Positions 24,397 through 34,307 are shown, counted from the first letter of the stretch. The stretch is 64,000 nt of DNA from Glaciecola amylolytica (GCA_003856375.1 CP034120.1:3715501-3779500); one strand, 5' to 3'. Made by a program: numbers and translations. The notes: generated by a model from the letters alone, not told the origin.

Positions 24397-24822
24397 ATGA
24401 AAAAACTAATTTTTGGTATTACTATCCTTTCCGCCGTTTCAGCATGTAAAAAAGTAGAGGGTGACGGAGGTCGCGCTTCAATTTCAGGAAATGTTGTTAT
24501 TTACGAACGGTTATATATCAACGGAATTTGTACTGATACCGTTTCTTATTCCGGAGCAAAAGAAGATTTGTACATCATTTACGGCGACGGAGATGTGATG
24601 TACGATGATAAAATTGAGGCTTCATATGACGGCTCATTCAAATTTGAATTTTTACAACCGGGAACTTATACCATTTTCGGATACAGTAAAATCTTTCATC
24701 CGGGAAACAATATTCCGAATAACGACGATGATTACAACACGCTGGAAGTAGTCAGCAAGAAAATAACTGTCGGTAAGAAAGAGAATGTGGATCTCGGGAC
24801 GCTTACCTTAATCAGAAACTAA
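24397..24822 (+). CDS. Small lipoprotein of unknown function
   Basis: A 141-residue protein with a lipoprotein signal peptide (MKKLIFGITILSAVSAC, Cys17) and a compact beta-rich body (ISGNVVIYERLYINGICTDT, PGTYTIFGYSKIF) resembling carboxypeptidase-regulatory or transthyretin-like folds, with acidic stretches (YGDGDVMYDD, NNDDDYN). A GTG at 24376 is in frame, but the ATG at 24397 sits directly before the signal peptide. It abuts the DUF2490 gene without a gap, so the two are one operon. No specific family is recognised. Confidence 0.7.
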   Translation: MKKLIFGITILSAVSACKKVEGDGGRASISGNVVIYERLYINGICTDTVSYSGAKEDLYIIYGDGDVMYDDKIEASYDGSFKFEFLQPGTYTIFGYSKIFHPGNNIPNNDDDYNTLEVVSKKITVGKKENVDLGTLTLIRN

Positions 24823-25554
24823 ATGAGAGCCCCGGCCTTTCTTACTCTTTTTCTGGGTTTTTGTCTTTCCGCGTGGAGCCAGCAAAGTACCAGAGGACAA
24901 TTTTGGTTCAGCGCAGGAGTAACACGTGCAATCAAGTATGATTTGGAAGCGAATGTGAATACCAACCTGCGTCTGAATGACTATGGTCAGTTGGCTACTT
25001 TATACCAGGAAGCAAGTCTTAAATACACGGAGCTGGACTGGTTCAGACCCTCAATTGAATACCGGATCGTAACAAATTATGACGAGCGCAGAAATTACGA
25101 TAACAGCCACCGGCTGAATTTCAATGCCGATTTCAGACACAAATTCAATCAGATCAAATTCGGAGCTCGTTTACGTTACCAAATGTATATTGGCGGATTT
25201 GTGACTACCGGTGGTGATCTCGATCCTTCTTTCAGAATCAAACCGTATGTTGCGTGGGACCGGTCCAAAGCAAAGATCACCCCGAAGCTTTCGGTAGAAT
25301 TTTTCTACAATCCGGAACACGGACTTTACGGGAAACGTTTCAACCGCGTGCGATACGGAGCTTCTCTGGATTTTAATTTACCGGGTTCAAACGAACTGAG
25401 TCTGACGTATTACTTCGGTCAGAAATTCAATTCGAAAAACAATTACAACGAACACATTCTTTCTTTGGAATATACTTTTGAATGGAAAAAGGACAAAAAG
25501 AAGAAAAAGAAAAACGACGACGAACTGGAAGAAGAGATTGAGTATCCGAAGTAA
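24823..25554 (+). CDS. DUF2490 family outer-membrane protein
   Basis: A 243-residue protein with a signal peptide (about 1-19, ending AWSQ) and a run of amphipathic strands (EASLKYTELDWFRPSIEYRI, RHKFNQIKFGARLRYQMYI, NELSLTYYFGQKFN) as in the DUF2490 beta-barrel family. The C-terminus is a charged tail of lysines then acidic residues (about 220-243), presumably facing the periplasm. It starts on the base after the stop of the lipoprotein gene. Function unknown. Confidence 0.8.
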   Translation: MRAPAFLTLFLGFCLSAWSQQSTRGQFWFSAGVTRAIKYDLEANVNTNLRLNDYGQLATLYQEASLKYTELDWFRPSIEYRIVTNYDERRNYDNSHRLNFNADFRHKFNQIKFGARLRYQMYIGGFVTTGGDLDPSFRIKPYVAWDRSKAKITPKLSVEFFYNPEHGLYGKRFNRVRYGASLDFNLPGSNELSLTYYFGQKFNSKNNYNEHILSLEYTFEWKKDKKKKKKNDDELEEEIEYPK

Positions 25555-25601
25555 ATTGAAAAGTTTTGAAGTTCTCCCTTGTCAACTTTACATTTTCAAT
25601 T
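25554..25601. terminator. Possible bidirectional hairpin between convergent genes
   Basis: AATTGAAAA (25554-25562) and TTTTCAATT (25593-25601) can pair across a 30-base loop between the DUF2490 and rodA stops. The stem is AT-only and the loop is long, so it is weak. Confidence 0.3.
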
Positions 25602-26997
25602 AAAAAAGTACGTCTCTGCGCTGGCTGTCCAGTTTCAGCAGGATAAACAAGAGCATCGAGAAGGACATCAGGGATGATCCACCATAACTGAAGAACGGCA
25701 GCGGAATTCCGATTACCGGAGCCAATCCGATATTCATTCCGATGTTGACGGCAAAGTGGTAAAAGACGATCATGGCGACACAATAGGCGTAGACCCTGTT
25801 AAAGGTTGAACGTTGCCGCTCTGCAATGACGATGATCCGGAAGAGCATTCCCATAAACAAAACAACGATTGTCAAACTTCCCATGAATCCCCATTCTTCG
25901 GCCAAAGGACAGAAGATAAAATCGGTTTCACTTTCCGGAACGTGATTGGAACGCACACTGGCAACGCTTGCCTTTTTATATCCTTTTCCGAAAAGTCCGC
26001 CTGAACCAACGGCCGCCATGGCGCGGTTCCGGTTGTAATCCTTTCCGTCATCGTCTTTTCGAAGTCCGAGAACCAGCTCAATCCGGTCTTTCTGGTGAGG
26101 AGCTAAACTGGAGAACGAAAAGTTGACCGCAGCAGATACTCCGACCGATAACACCCAACCGGAAATAATGATCAATAACACTCTTCTGTGATCGCGCTTG
26201 GAGGAAACCCAGCGCAAAACCAGATAAGCAATCAGGGCAATAACCGTGATTACAGTCACAACTCCATAGAATCCCGGAATTAAAACGCCGCGCATGAATG
26301 TGAATTCGTATTTGTTTCCACTCATCAAAAGCGTTACGATCGACAGGAAAACAACATAGAACAGGATTGGAATGAAGTGACTTCCCACCCAGGTTTCCTT
26401 GAAACGAACTCCCGGAAAAGCATTCACGATCTTCAGCACCAAAGGGTCAAAGGTGATTCCTTCCCGGTACAACACGAAGAAAAAGGATGTAAATACCACA
26501 AAGGTTCCGGCATCCGGCTGCAGCAAGATCAATACCATCGGCACCATCACAATTGCCAAAGCGATCAGGACCGTTTGCACGTTCTGATTCTTTACGCTTA
26601 CGGTTGAAATGTATCTTGAAAGTGCTATCGCCGTTCCGATTTTCATGAACTCCGCGGGCTGAATTCCCAGAGAACCAATTCCAAGCCAGGCTCTTGCTCC
26701 GTTAATCGGCGGTGTAAAAAGAACAACAATTAAGAGGGAAAAACAAAACAGGTAAATCGGGATGGCAAACTTCCGGTAAATATCCGAATCGATCAGAAAT
26801 ACCAGAAATCCAAGAAAAATGGAGATTCCCACCCACATGATCTGCTTCCCGTATTTTTGAGAAAAGTCGAAAATATTCGGGTGATCGGGATCGTAAGCGG
26901 CAGAATAAACATTGGCAATTCCCATACCTAACATAATGACTACTATAAAAAGCAGCCACCAATCAACGTGCTGGGTCAATGAATCTTCTCTTCTCAT
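25600..26997 (-). CDS. rodA: Rod shape-determining protein RodA (SEDS peptidoglycan polymerase)
   Basis: Polymerises lipid II into glycan strands during side-wall growth, together with PBP2. The 465-residue protein has about ten membrane helices and SEDS hallmarks (LQPDAGT, HVPESETDFIFCPLAEEWGFMG, GIPLPFFSYGGSSL). A long loop around 280-330 (APHQKDRIELVLGLRKDDDG) is usual in Bacteroidota RodA. Its start directly follows the pbp2 stop, so it is the last gene of mreC-mreD-pbp2-rodA. Confidence 0.95.
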   Translation of the reverse strand: MRREDSLTQHVDWWLLFIVVIMLGMGIANVYSAAYDPDHPNIFDFSQKYGKQIMWVGISIFLGFLVFLIDSDIYRKFAIPIYLFCFSLLIVVLFTPPINGARAWLGIGSLGIQPAEFMKIGTAIALSRYISTVSVKNQNVQTVLIALAIVMVPMVLILLQPDAGTFVVFTSFFFVLYREGITFDPLVLKIVNAFPGVRFKETWVGSHFIPILFYVVFLSIVTLLMSGNKYEFTFMRGVLIPGFYGVVTVITVIALIAYLVLRWVSSKRDHRRVLLIIISGWVLSVGVSAAVNFSFSSLAPHQKDRIELVLGLRKDDDGKDYNRNRAMAAVGSGGLFGKGYKKASVASVRSNHVPESETDFIFCPLAEEWGFMGSLTIVVLFMGMLFRIIVIAERQRSTFNRVYAYCVAMIVFYHFAVNIGMNIGLAPVIGIPLPFFSYGGSSLMSFSMLLFILLKLDSQRRDVLF

Positions 26998-28878
26998 TTA
27001 CTTTTTCTTCTTTGGCTTCGCCTTCATGTTCAACAGATTTGCAGAGACAATCATTTGTTCTTTTGCCTTGTCTTTTATTTTTCTGTGAACATATTTCTCC
27101 ATCATTAAGCTGGCAGTTGGAGCAGCCCAAACTCCTCCGAATCCTGCATTTTCAATGAAAACAGCAATCGCGATCTTTGGATTTTCCAACGGTGCAAAGG
27201 CAATAAATACCGAGTGATCTTCCCCGTGCGGGTTTTGTGCCGTACCTGTTTTCCCACAAACAATCATTCCTTCAACTTGCGCTCTTTTTGCAGTACCACC
27301 GGGTTCATAAACTGCTCTGCGCATTCCTTCCACAATTGTTGCATAGTGAACAGGATCAACTTTCGTTTTATGAACGACTTTAAACTGCGGAAGCGGCCCG
27401 TCATTTCCGATTGACCGCACAAAATGTGGTGTGTAATACCAACCTCTGTTTGCAATCGTTGCGGCAATATTTGCCATTTGAAGCGGCGTTACTTTTACCT
27501 CTCCCTGCCCGATTGAAATAGAGCGAATGGTTGAAAATGCCCAGGTATTATGTCCGTACCATTTATCGTAATATGCCGAATTCGGAATCAATCCCGAGCG
27601 CATTCCGGTAACATCTGTTTCAAACTGACTTCCCAAACCGAAACTCATGATGTAATCGTACCATTCATTCAAGCCCAATTCAGCATCCGCGAAAATGGAT
27701 TTCTTCTTTCCTTGCTGAATGATGCGTCTCATGACGTAATAGAAATACGGGTTGCAGGAATGTTTAATTCCGTCAGCGAGATTCGTTGCATTCGGATGGT
27801 TGTGGCATCCAACCATGGATTTCGTACACGGAAATGCGGACTCAGGCGTAATCACACCTTCCTGAAGACCGATCAAAGACTGCAATAACTTGAAAATAGA
27901 TCCCGGAGGATATTCCGCTGCCAATGGTCTCGGATACAAAGGTTTTCCTTCATCCAACAACAATTTCGGGTAATTCAATCCGATATTTCTTCTTCCTACC
28001 AGAATATTCGGGTCGAAACTCGGAGCGGAAACCAAAGCCAGAATTTCTCCTGTTTTCGGTTCGATAGCTACAATACATCCGCGCTTATTCTGCATCAGTT
28101 TTTCACCGTAAACCTGCAATTGAATATCCAATCCCAAATGCAAAGCCGGACCTTGTTCGGCCAAAGTATCATACTTTCCGCCGGCATACGATTCGATCGC
28201 ATTGTTCAAAGCAGAAGTGACGATGTATTTAATTCCTTTTTGTCCGCGGAGTTGTTTTTCGTAGTAGCGTTCGATTCCCGCTCTTCCGATCTGATCTCCC
28301 GGTCTGTAAAAACGGTCTTCTTCGATTTCTTCTCTGGAAACTTCGTTCAAATACCCGAAAATATTTGCCCCTCCTGCATAAGGATAGCTTCTCATGGAAG
28401 TCAGATCTTCATAAAATCCGGGAAATTTCTCCAAATGCGGCGCAATCCGGGTGATTTCATCGATCGTTAATTCTTTGATAAAGGGATAAGCCCGCTGCTT
28501 CTGATAATTTTCCTGCAGTTTTCCGGTATTCGGATTGCGGTATTTTCCTTCTCCTTTCCGGATCTGATAAAAACGGTCTTTCACTTCCTGTTTTGTCCAG
28601 CCAACCAGTTTTGCAAAAGCAACCGTGTCAAAATCGCGGATTTCCTCTTCTTTCATCATCAGGTTGTAGTAACTGCGGTTGGTTACCACTTTCTTGTCGT
28701 TTCTGTCGAAAACGATTCCTCTCGGCGGAGTAATTTCCTTTCTTTTTTCGGCAATTTCCTGCGCTCTCAGTTTCCAGGAATCATCCACTACCTGCATGAA
28801 AAAAAGGCGGATCAAATAAATCGACCCGACAAGAATGAAAAACACCAGAATGACGTATTTTCTTCCGTCCAAATTCAT
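26998..28878 (-). CDS. mrdA: Penicillin-binding protein 2 (elongation transpeptidase)
   Basis: Class B PBP that cross-links peptidoglycan in the elongasome. The 626-residue protein has one N-terminal membrane anchor (about 8-28), a dimerisation domain, and a transpeptidase domain with active-site SIFK (S327-K330), SCN (374-376) and KTGT (542-545). The basic tail (KMKAKPKKKK) is cytoplasmic-like in composition but should lie in the periplasm. It overlaps mreD by four bases and abuts rodA. Confidence 0.96.
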   Translation of the reverse strand: MNLDGRKYVILVFFILVGSIYLIRLFFMQVVDDSWKLRAQEIAEKRKEITPPRGIVFDRNDKKVVTNRSYYNLMMKEEEIRDFDTVAFAKLVGWTKQEVKDRFYQIRKGEGKYRNPNTGKLQENYQKQRAYPFIKELTIDEITRIAPHLEKFPGFYEDLTSMRSYPYAGGANIFGYLNEVSREEIEEDRFYRPGDQIGRAGIERYYEKQLRGQKGIKYIVTSALNNAIESYAGGKYDTLAEQGPALHLGLDIQLQVYGEKLMQNKRGCIVAIEPKTGEILALVSAPSFDPNILVGRRNIGLNYPKLLLDEGKPLYPRPLAAEYPPGSIFKLLQSLIGLQEGVITPESAFPCTKSMVGCHNHPNATNLADGIKHSCNPYFYYVMRRIIQQGKKKSIFADAELGLNEWYDYIMSFGLGSQFETDVTGMRSGLIPNSAYYDKWYGHNTWAFSTIRSISIGQGEVKVTPLQMANIAATIANRGWYYTPHFVRSIGNDGPLPQFKVVHKTKVDPVHYATIVEGMRRAVYEPGGTAKRAQVEGMIVCGKTGTAQNPHGEDHSVFIAFAPLENPKIAIAVFIENAGFGGVWAAPTASLMMEKYVHRKIKDKAKEQMIVSANLLNMKAKPKKKK

Positions 28879-29393
28879 CGTACTGCCTTTTTATTAGAGA
28901 TGAAAATAAATTGTACCAATAAACTTAATAAAAACGAACTTGGTGCACTTAAGCCGATCTTCAGCAAAATCCAAATAAATTCATTCAACTTAAACGATTC
29001 GATGGCAAAGAACCAGGTATGATGAATCAAAATCAAAGTTCCGTAGGCATAGAGAAACCAGCGTCCACCCATCGAGTAAACACTCACCGATTCCACATTT
29101 TCATAACCGTCTCTGGGAGAAAGCCATTTGAAAATGATCGGCCGGAAAAAAGCCATCACCACCGCACTGGAAGCGTGCAAACCGAACGTATTCGAAAATG
29201 AATCGATCACCAATCCGAATGCGAAGCTTAAAAGCATCAGAGGAACTGTTCCCATTTGAAAAGGAAGCATGAAAATGAACAAGGGATAGATCATAATATA
29301 CAATCCCAATCCCGGTTCCACGTTGTTCAAAATCAGTACCTGAAAAAGTACAAACAAAACAAAACGAATGCTATTTAATACAAAACTATTCAC
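28875..29393 (-). CDS. mreD: Rod shape-determining protein MreD
   Basis: Small inner-membrane elongasome component. The 172 residues hold about five helices, with hydrophobic blocks at 8-24, 30-50, 52-75, 105-125 and 140-165. The sequence is poorly conserved, as usual for MreD, so the assignment leans on topology and its place between mreC and pbp2. It overlaps pbp2 by four bases and begins on the base after the mreC stop. Confidence 0.88.
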   Translation of the reverse strand: MNSFVLNSIRFVLFVLFQVLILNNVEPGLGLYIMIYPLFIFMLPFQMGTVPLMLLSFAFGLVIDSFSNTFGLHASSAVVMAFFRPIIFKWLSPRDGYENVESVSVYSMGGRWFLYAYGTLILIHHTWFFAIESFKLNEFIWILLKIGLSAPSSFLLSLLVQFIFISNKKAVR

Positions 29394-30242
29394 TTACAAA
29401 TCCTCCTCTTCTTTGTCTACAGGTATTTTCTTCTCCAACTCACGCAATTCATCCAACATCACGTTCTTGATGACATAAACATGTTGAATGGTACGGAAAT
29501 CTTCTGCAATTCTTACTTGCAAATCCCACAACGGTTTTCCTTCAATGGATTTTCGTTTTGTAATCACTCCCACCGGAATTCCTTTCGGGTAAATTCCCGA
29601 TCCTCCACGTGTAATTACTTTAGTGAATTTTTTAATGGTAATATCGTTTGAAATTCCTGTAACCTGACAAATTTTAGGATTCACAGCATCCCATTTCAAC
29701 AAACCGAATGCACCACCGTCGCGCATACTTACGTCCACGTTGATGTTTTTGGAAAGAATGGTTTTGACCAAAGAATAGGAGTCTCCGACCAAATGTACAA
29801 TCCCGACAACTCCTTTGGAAGAAATAACTCCCCATCCTTTTTGGATGCCATGATTTTTACCGATATCAATCGTCATGTAATTATTCCGCTTGTCGAAGGT
29901 ATTGTTGATGACCGTAGCAGAAATATACTTGTACTGCTGATGGTAAATGGTATCTTCAATCTGGATAAAATCGCGGCCGACCTTGTAGTTCGACTCCTTA
30001 AGTTTGGCTCTCAGCTGCGCATTTTCCCATTCGAGTTTTCTATTCGTTTTTTCGAGGTTAAAATGCTTTGTGATTGAATTTCGCACCTCAAAAAGGCCTC
30101 CGTTGATTTTGGATACGCTGGAAAAAACCTGCAAACGCGCAAAATCAGAGTATCGTACATACGCCGAAAGAGCCGTTACCTGAAGTAACACAAAGACCAA
30201 AAAGATCTGAAATCGTTTGAAAAAAGCAATCAAATTGCGCAT
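29394..30242 (-). CDS. mreC: Rod shape-determining protein MreC
   Basis: Periplasmic scaffold that activates PBP2-RodA. The 282-residue protein has an N-terminal membrane anchor (about 8-30), a coiled-coil stretch (about 60-90, NLEKTNRKLEWENAQLRAKLKES) and the paired beta-barrel domain (about 105-265; NYMTIDIGKNHGIQKGWGVIS, TRGGSGIYPKGIPVGVI). It ends in an acidic tail. It is the first gene of the mreC-mreD-pbp2-rodA operon and has a promoter directly at its start codon. Confidence 0.94.
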   Translation of the reverse strand: MRNLIAFFKRFQIFLVFVLLQVTALSAYVRYSDFARLQVFSSVSKINGGLFEVRNSITKHFNLEKTNRKLEWENAQLRAKLKESNYKVGRDFIQIEDTIYHQQYKYISATVINNTFDKRNNYMTIDIGKNHGIQKGWGVISSKGVVGIVHLVGDSYSLVKTILSKNINVDVSMRDGGAFGLLKWDAVNPKICQVTGISNDITIKKFTKVITRGGSGIYPKGIPVGVITKRKSIEGKPLWDLQVRIAEDFRTIQHVYVIKNVMLDELRELEKKIPVDKEEEDL

Positions 30243-30246
30243 GCCA

Positions 30247-30254
30247 CAAAATTA
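30247..30254 (-). promoter_or_regulatory. Putative mreC operon promoter with near-leaderless spacing
   Basis: TAATTTTG on the minus strand, then TGGC, then the mreC ATG. The -7 box is perfect and leaves no room for a leader. The purN start has the same geometry. No TTG lies 19 bases upstream. Confidence 0.45.
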
Positions 30255-30308
30255 GTCAGATAAACGATTTTCTAATGAGTGAAATGAATTTTTATTTGAC
30301 AATGTACT

Positions 30309-31046
30309 CTAAAAAATCGAAAGAGAAACTCCGAACGCTAAAGAGTTGATTTTGTCGCTCTTATCACTTTTAAATTGCCCCGCCAAAGTATAATCGGCAA
30401 ACAGCGCGAGATTTCGGATTCCTACCCGCAGATGAACGCCGTAAACCAGCCTGTTCACATCCGGAAAATTTCGTTCTTTGAAGGCGTGATGCTTGTGGTC
30501 CTGCCACAATTTCTGGAAGGTTTGCAGACGATAGCCCACAGAAGCCCCGATATGCACTTTGAAATGCTGCCATCTTGGAGTTCTGAAACGAAATTCTATC
30601 GGAACAGCGAGGATGTGATTTCCAAAAGTATTCTTGCGGTAATCCGTGTAGCTTGAATCGGCATAATAGCGTGTAAACGAGTTTGTATCATCTTTGAAGA
30701 AAAGACCTTTCGGGCCGGTTTTCTGAAATTTGTAAGCCAAGCCGATACCGAACGAAACCGTGTTTCCCTTCGTAATGGGAATATCCCACATCGTATTGAT
30801 ATTACAACCGAAAGAACGGGCTGCATTTTGTTTCAAAGCGCCCGACAGGAGCAATTGATTGTATGTCACATCCAGAATCAAACGGTCGTATTTTCTCAGC
30901 TTTCCCGTTTTTGCCGGTCGCCAGCCTGTATTGTACCAAAAAATACCCGGACGATGTCTTGAAACGAAATTAGAATCTCTTCCTTCCGGTTGTGCAAATC
31001 CCTGAGTCGCAAAAAGAAGAAAGACGAGTAGTTTAAGAAATTTCAT
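30309..31046 (-). CDS. Predicted outer-membrane beta-barrel protein
   Basis: A 245-residue protein starting at MKFLKLLVFLLFATQGFAQ, a clear signal peptide. The body is a series of beta strands ending in ... LAFGVSLSIF, a terminal aromatic residue as in outer-membrane barrels. The frame is open 11 codons further upstream, but those codons lie within galE and precede the signal peptide. The start overlaps the galE stop by 14 bases, suggesting cotranscription. No named family is recognised with confidence. Confidence 0.7.
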   Translation of the reverse strand: MKFLKLLVFLLFATQGFAQPEGRDSNFVSRHRPGIFWYNTGWRPAKTGKLRKYDRLILDVTYNQLLLSGALKQNAARSFGCNINTMWDIPITKGNTVSFGIGLAYKFQKTGPKGLFFKDDTNSFTRYYADSSYTDYRKNTFGNHILAVPIEFRFRTPRWQHFKVHIGASVGYRLQTFQKLWQDHKHHAFKERNFPDVNRLVYGVHLRVGIRNLALFADYTLAGQFKSDKSDKINSLAFGVSLSIF

Positions 31047-32058
31047 TTTCCAAGCGGTATTGTTCCCATTTCCAGGCATCTAAAATAGCATCTTCAATGG
31101 TTCTTTGAGTATTCCAATTTAAAAATTTCTTCGCTTTTGAAACATCTGCATACAAAGCATCTACATCTCCCGGTCTTCTCGGCCCGAATTTGTAGTTCAA
31201 TGGTTTCCCGGTCAATCTTTCAAAAATCTGAACCAGTTCGAGTACGGAAGTTCCTTTTCCTGTTCCCAGATTAAAGACATCCAATTCCGATTCGAAAGCA
31301 TATTCCAGGGCTTTCACATGTGCTTTTGCCACATCCATTACATGAATGTAATCGCGGACACAGGTTCCGTCAAGAGTCTTATAATCGTTTCCGAAAATAG
31401 TCAGCTCTTCTCTTAATCCTGCCGCTGTTTGAGTAATGTAAGGAAGCACATTATTCGGAACACCATTGGGCAATTCTCCCAATTTTCCGCTGGAATGCGC
31501 TCCAATCGGGTTGAAATAGCGTAAAATAACCGGTCTGAGTGTGCTTTTGCCTGAAATATCCCTCAGGATTTGCTCTGCCATCCATTTCGTCCAGCCATAA
31601 GGTGAATTCGGTTTCCCCATCGGCATTTCCTCCGTTAAGGGTTCGATGCTGTTTTCAACGCCGTAAACCGTACAAGAGGAAGAAAACACCAATTTATCTA
31701 CCTGAAATTCTTCCATGCACGTAAACAAATTGAGCAGGGAAACCAGGTTATTATCGTAATAGTGTAACGGTTTTGCCACCGACTCTGCAACGGCTTTGAA
31801 TGCTGCAAAATGGATCACTCCCTGAATTGCATGTTTCTCGAAAACAGATCGAAGCAAGGCTTTATCATGCATATCGCCTTCATAGAAAGCGCATTCTTTT
31901 CCTGTAATTAAACTGATTTGCTTCACAATTGCTCTGGTTGAATTAGAACAATTATCGAAAATGATCGGGGTGTAGCCTAATTCCAACAGCTCTACAACTG
32001 TGTGGGAGCCGATAAAACCAGTTCCGCCCGTAACAAGGATCTCTTTATTTTCACTCAT
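31033..32058 (-). CDS. galE: UDP-glucose 4-epimerase
   Basis: Interconverts UDP-glucose and UDP-galactose; some members also act on the N-acetyl sugars. The 341-residue extended SDR enzyme has the NAD loop TGGTGFIGS (10-18), catalytic serine in FSSSCTVYG (about 126-128) and YxxxK at Y154/K158 (SPYGWTKW). I chose the ATG at 32058 because the Rossmann strand starts directly after it; the frame is open 13 codons further. It follows the flippase gene and FkbM gene, so it probably supplies sugar for a surface glycan. Confidence 0.95.
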   Translation of the reverse strand: MSENKEILVTGGTGFIGSHTVVELLELGYTPIIFDNCSNSTRAIVKQISLITGKECAFYEGDMHDKALLRSVFEKHAIQGVIHFAAFKAVAESVAKPLHYYDNNLVSLLNLFTCMEEFQVDKLVFSSSCTVYGVENSIEPLTEEMPMGKPNSPYGWTKWMAEQILRDISGKSTLRPVILRYFNPIGAHSSGKLGELPNGVPNNVLPYITQTAAGLREELTIFGNDYKTLDGTCVRDYIHVMDVAKAHVKALEYAFESELDVFNLGTGKGTSVLELVQIFERLTGKPLNYKFGPRRPGDVDALYADVSKAKKFLNWNTQRTIEDAILDAWKWEQYRLENEIS

Positions 32059-32114
32059 GCAATGTAAAGATAATTCAAAGTCGTTTTCATCAGCCATTTT
32101 AAGCCGAATAATGC

Positions 32115-33563
32115 CTACTCTGCTTTGTTCTTATTGTCAAGCATTTTCAGAACCTGCACAACATCAATGATTTTCAAGCCAAAAACCAAAACGATCCAAA
32201 GCAATCCGATTCCAAGGATATAATACAATTCATTCCAATGGAAACGAATCTCCAGAAACATGAACAGCACCATCAACGAAGTCATAATCATGAGTTTCAG
32301 CCAGGTATTTGCTGCCAAACGGTGTTTCATTTTGTAGCGGACAACCAGGTATTGCAATACTCCTAAAGTGGATTGTGCCACCAATGAAGCTATTGCTGCT
32401 CCAACCGCTCCGAAAAACGGAATCAGCGCCACATTCAGAATACACATGATGATTAAAGACAGCAACGCAATCTGATTCAAGGTTCTCAATGAGCCGTTTG
32501 CCGTTAAAAGCGTTCCGAAAACAACCGTAAAACACATCGGGATGAAGGTAATGGAATTGAAAATCCACGCGTTGTATGAATACCAATTCGCGTCCTGATA
32601 CAAATTATTAAAGATGAATTCCTTGATTCCGATGGTCAGTGTGATCATGAGAACTCCTCCCGAAAAAAGAATATTCAAGGCACTGGTCATGATTCCGGTT
32701 GTAGAACCATTGTCTTTCAGAACACGCGAAAAAACCGGCAATAAAATACTTCCGAAAAGCACCGCAAACATCCAGCAGGCATCCAACAAGCGGAAACTTT
32801 GTGTGTAGTACGAAACCTGAACGGTTCCGTCCGGGTGTAATTTCTCCAGAAACACTGCATCCAGACGAGAGGTCAGCATCATGATAATTACCAGAATCGC
32901 ATATGGATAAGATTGTCTGAAAATTGCTTTAAAAAAATCCGAATCCCAATGAATTCTCGGTAAAGCAACAATGCGGAGGTAAATGAAGGTTGCCACGATC
33001 AAAGACATTCCGGAAGAACTTACAAACGCAAAAACGAACCATTTCAAGGAAATCGGATCCACAAAAGTGGTGTACATTAAAATTCCTCCGAACACAAAAT
33101 AAACGCTTCGTTCCACAACAGAAAGCACTGCATCCAAGCCGAATTTCAGTAAACCTCCGGTGTACGCGCGAACATAGTTCACCGTAATAATACTGATCTG
33201 ATGCATGATCAACGCGGCTAAAACCCAAAGCCATTCGTAGGGAAAACGCAGAATAAAGAAAAGAGAAACCGTCCAGATGACATACACGAAAACCAAAATC
33301 AGGCGAAAAGTAAACAGCCGGTTTCCATATTTATGGATCATGTGCGGATGCTGTGCAATCATCCGTGTCATGAAATTGGTGATTCCCATATCCAACAACA
33401 TGGAAAACAGGAATGTAAAGTTCAGCATTGTTTGAAAAATACCATATGAATCGAGACCCAATTCATTTTGCATTTTAATGTCGACCAGAAAGATGGTAGC
33501 AGGTTTCACCAGTAAGTTTAATAACAGCGTAATGCCTAATCCTCTTAAAAACAGTTTTTGCAT
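32115..33563 (-). CDS. Polysaccharide flippase-like membrane protein (MOP/Wzx superfamily)
   Basis: Predicted to flip lipid-linked sugar units across the inner membrane. The 482-residue protein has roughly 12-14 helices; the N-terminal third (FLVDIKMQNELGLDSYGIFQTMLNFTFLFSMLLDMGITNF) matches the oligosaccharide flippase pattern of an early helix pair followed by a glycine-rich turn. It is 9 bases downstream of the FkbM methyltransferase and 56 bases upstream of galE, which supports a glycan export role. The substrate cannot be read from sequence. Confidence 0.86.
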   Translation of the reverse strand: MQKLFLRGLGITLLLNLLVKPATIFLVDIKMQNELGLDSYGIFQTMLNFTFLFSMLLDMGITNFMTRMIAQHPHMIHKYGNRLFTFRLILVFVYVIWTVSLFFILRFPYEWLWVLAALIMHQISIITVNYVRAYTGGLLKFGLDAVLSVVERSVYFVFGGILMYTTFVDPISLKWFVFAFVSSSGMSLIVATFIYLRIVALPRIHWDSDFFKAIFRQSYPYAILVIIMMLTSRLDAVFLEKLHPDGTVQVSYYTQSFRLLDACWMFAVLFGSILLPVFSRVLKDNGSTTGIMTSALNILFSGGVLMITLTIGIKEFIFNNLYQDANWYSYNAWIFNSITFIPMCFTVVFGTLLTANGSLRTLNQIALLSLIIMCILNVALIPFFGAVGAAIASLVAQSTLGVLQYLVVRYKMKHRLAANTWLKLMIMTSLMVLFMFLEIRFHWNELYYILGIGLLWIVLVFGLKIIDVVQVLKMLDNKNKAE

Positions 33564-33572
33564 TAGCCGGGG

Positions 33573-34307
33573 TTATTCTGCGATGAAAATAAAATTTTGT
33601 GTGTCGTGTTTAGAAGAGTCAAACGGAACTATCTGGTTGTTTTCTCCAACGTAGATGGAGTAATTAAACGATTTCAGATATTCAAAACAATTGGATCTGT
33701 TTTCGTTATTCCAAAGTTCCGCGTAAATAATTGGCTTATTTGAGGTGATAATTCGATTTGCTCCTTTCAAAGCAAAATATTCAAAATTTTCAATGTCTAT
33801 CTTGATTGCCTGAACAGGCCGGCCGTTGAGGATATTATCCAGTTTATCCAATTTCACATCCACTTCCTGGCCTTCGTTCCATTCGGTAATTGTATCGTGT
33901 TTGATATGACTCAATCCCTGCATTACTGTCTGACCATTCACCGGCAAAACCATTTTCGCCGTTCCGGATTCATCTCCTAACGCGATTTCGTGAATTTTAG
34001 TCTTTTTCAGCTTGAATTTTGCGATAATTCGTTTCAGAACGCTCACATTTGTCGGCATTGGCTCAAAGGCATGAATCGTCGTATTCGGCAATTTATTCGC
34101 CAAATGAACGGTCATAATTCCCAGATTCGCACCAATATCCAATACATCTCCTTTACCGTCTTTCAACAAAGAAAGAAAGGTGAAAAAGTCGTTCTCCTTT
34201 TTGTCGGAACGCAATGTTTTGATTTTATATAGCGCGAACACATACAAATAGGTGTTTAAACCCATTATTTTTTGCAAAATGTATTTAACGCTATTCTTCA
34301 TTTCCAC
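33573..34307 (-). CDS. FkbM family methyltransferase
   Basis: SAM-dependent O-methyltransferase of the FkbM type, often modifying sugars of surface polysaccharides. The 244-residue protein has the SAM loop VLDIGANLGIMTVHLA (about 55-70), HAFEPMPTNVSVLKR (motif II region) and IKIDIENFEYFALKGA near 165-180, all typical. It heads the minus-strand FkbM-flippase-galE-barrel cluster. A TAACTTCG box about 22-29 bases before the ATG may be its -7 element. Confidence 0.88.
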   Translation of the reverse strand: MEMKNSVKYILQKIMGLNTYLYVFALYKIKTLRSDKKENDFFTFLSLLKDGKGDVLDIGANLGIMTVHLANKLPNTTIHAFEPMPTNVSVLKRIIAKFKLKKTKIHEIALGDESGTAKMVLPVNGQTVMQGLSHIKHDTITEWNEGQEVDVKLDKLDNILNGRPVQAIKIDIENFEYFALKGANRIITSNKPIIYAELWNNENRSNCFEYLKSFNYSIYVGENNQIVPFDSSKHDTQNFIFIAE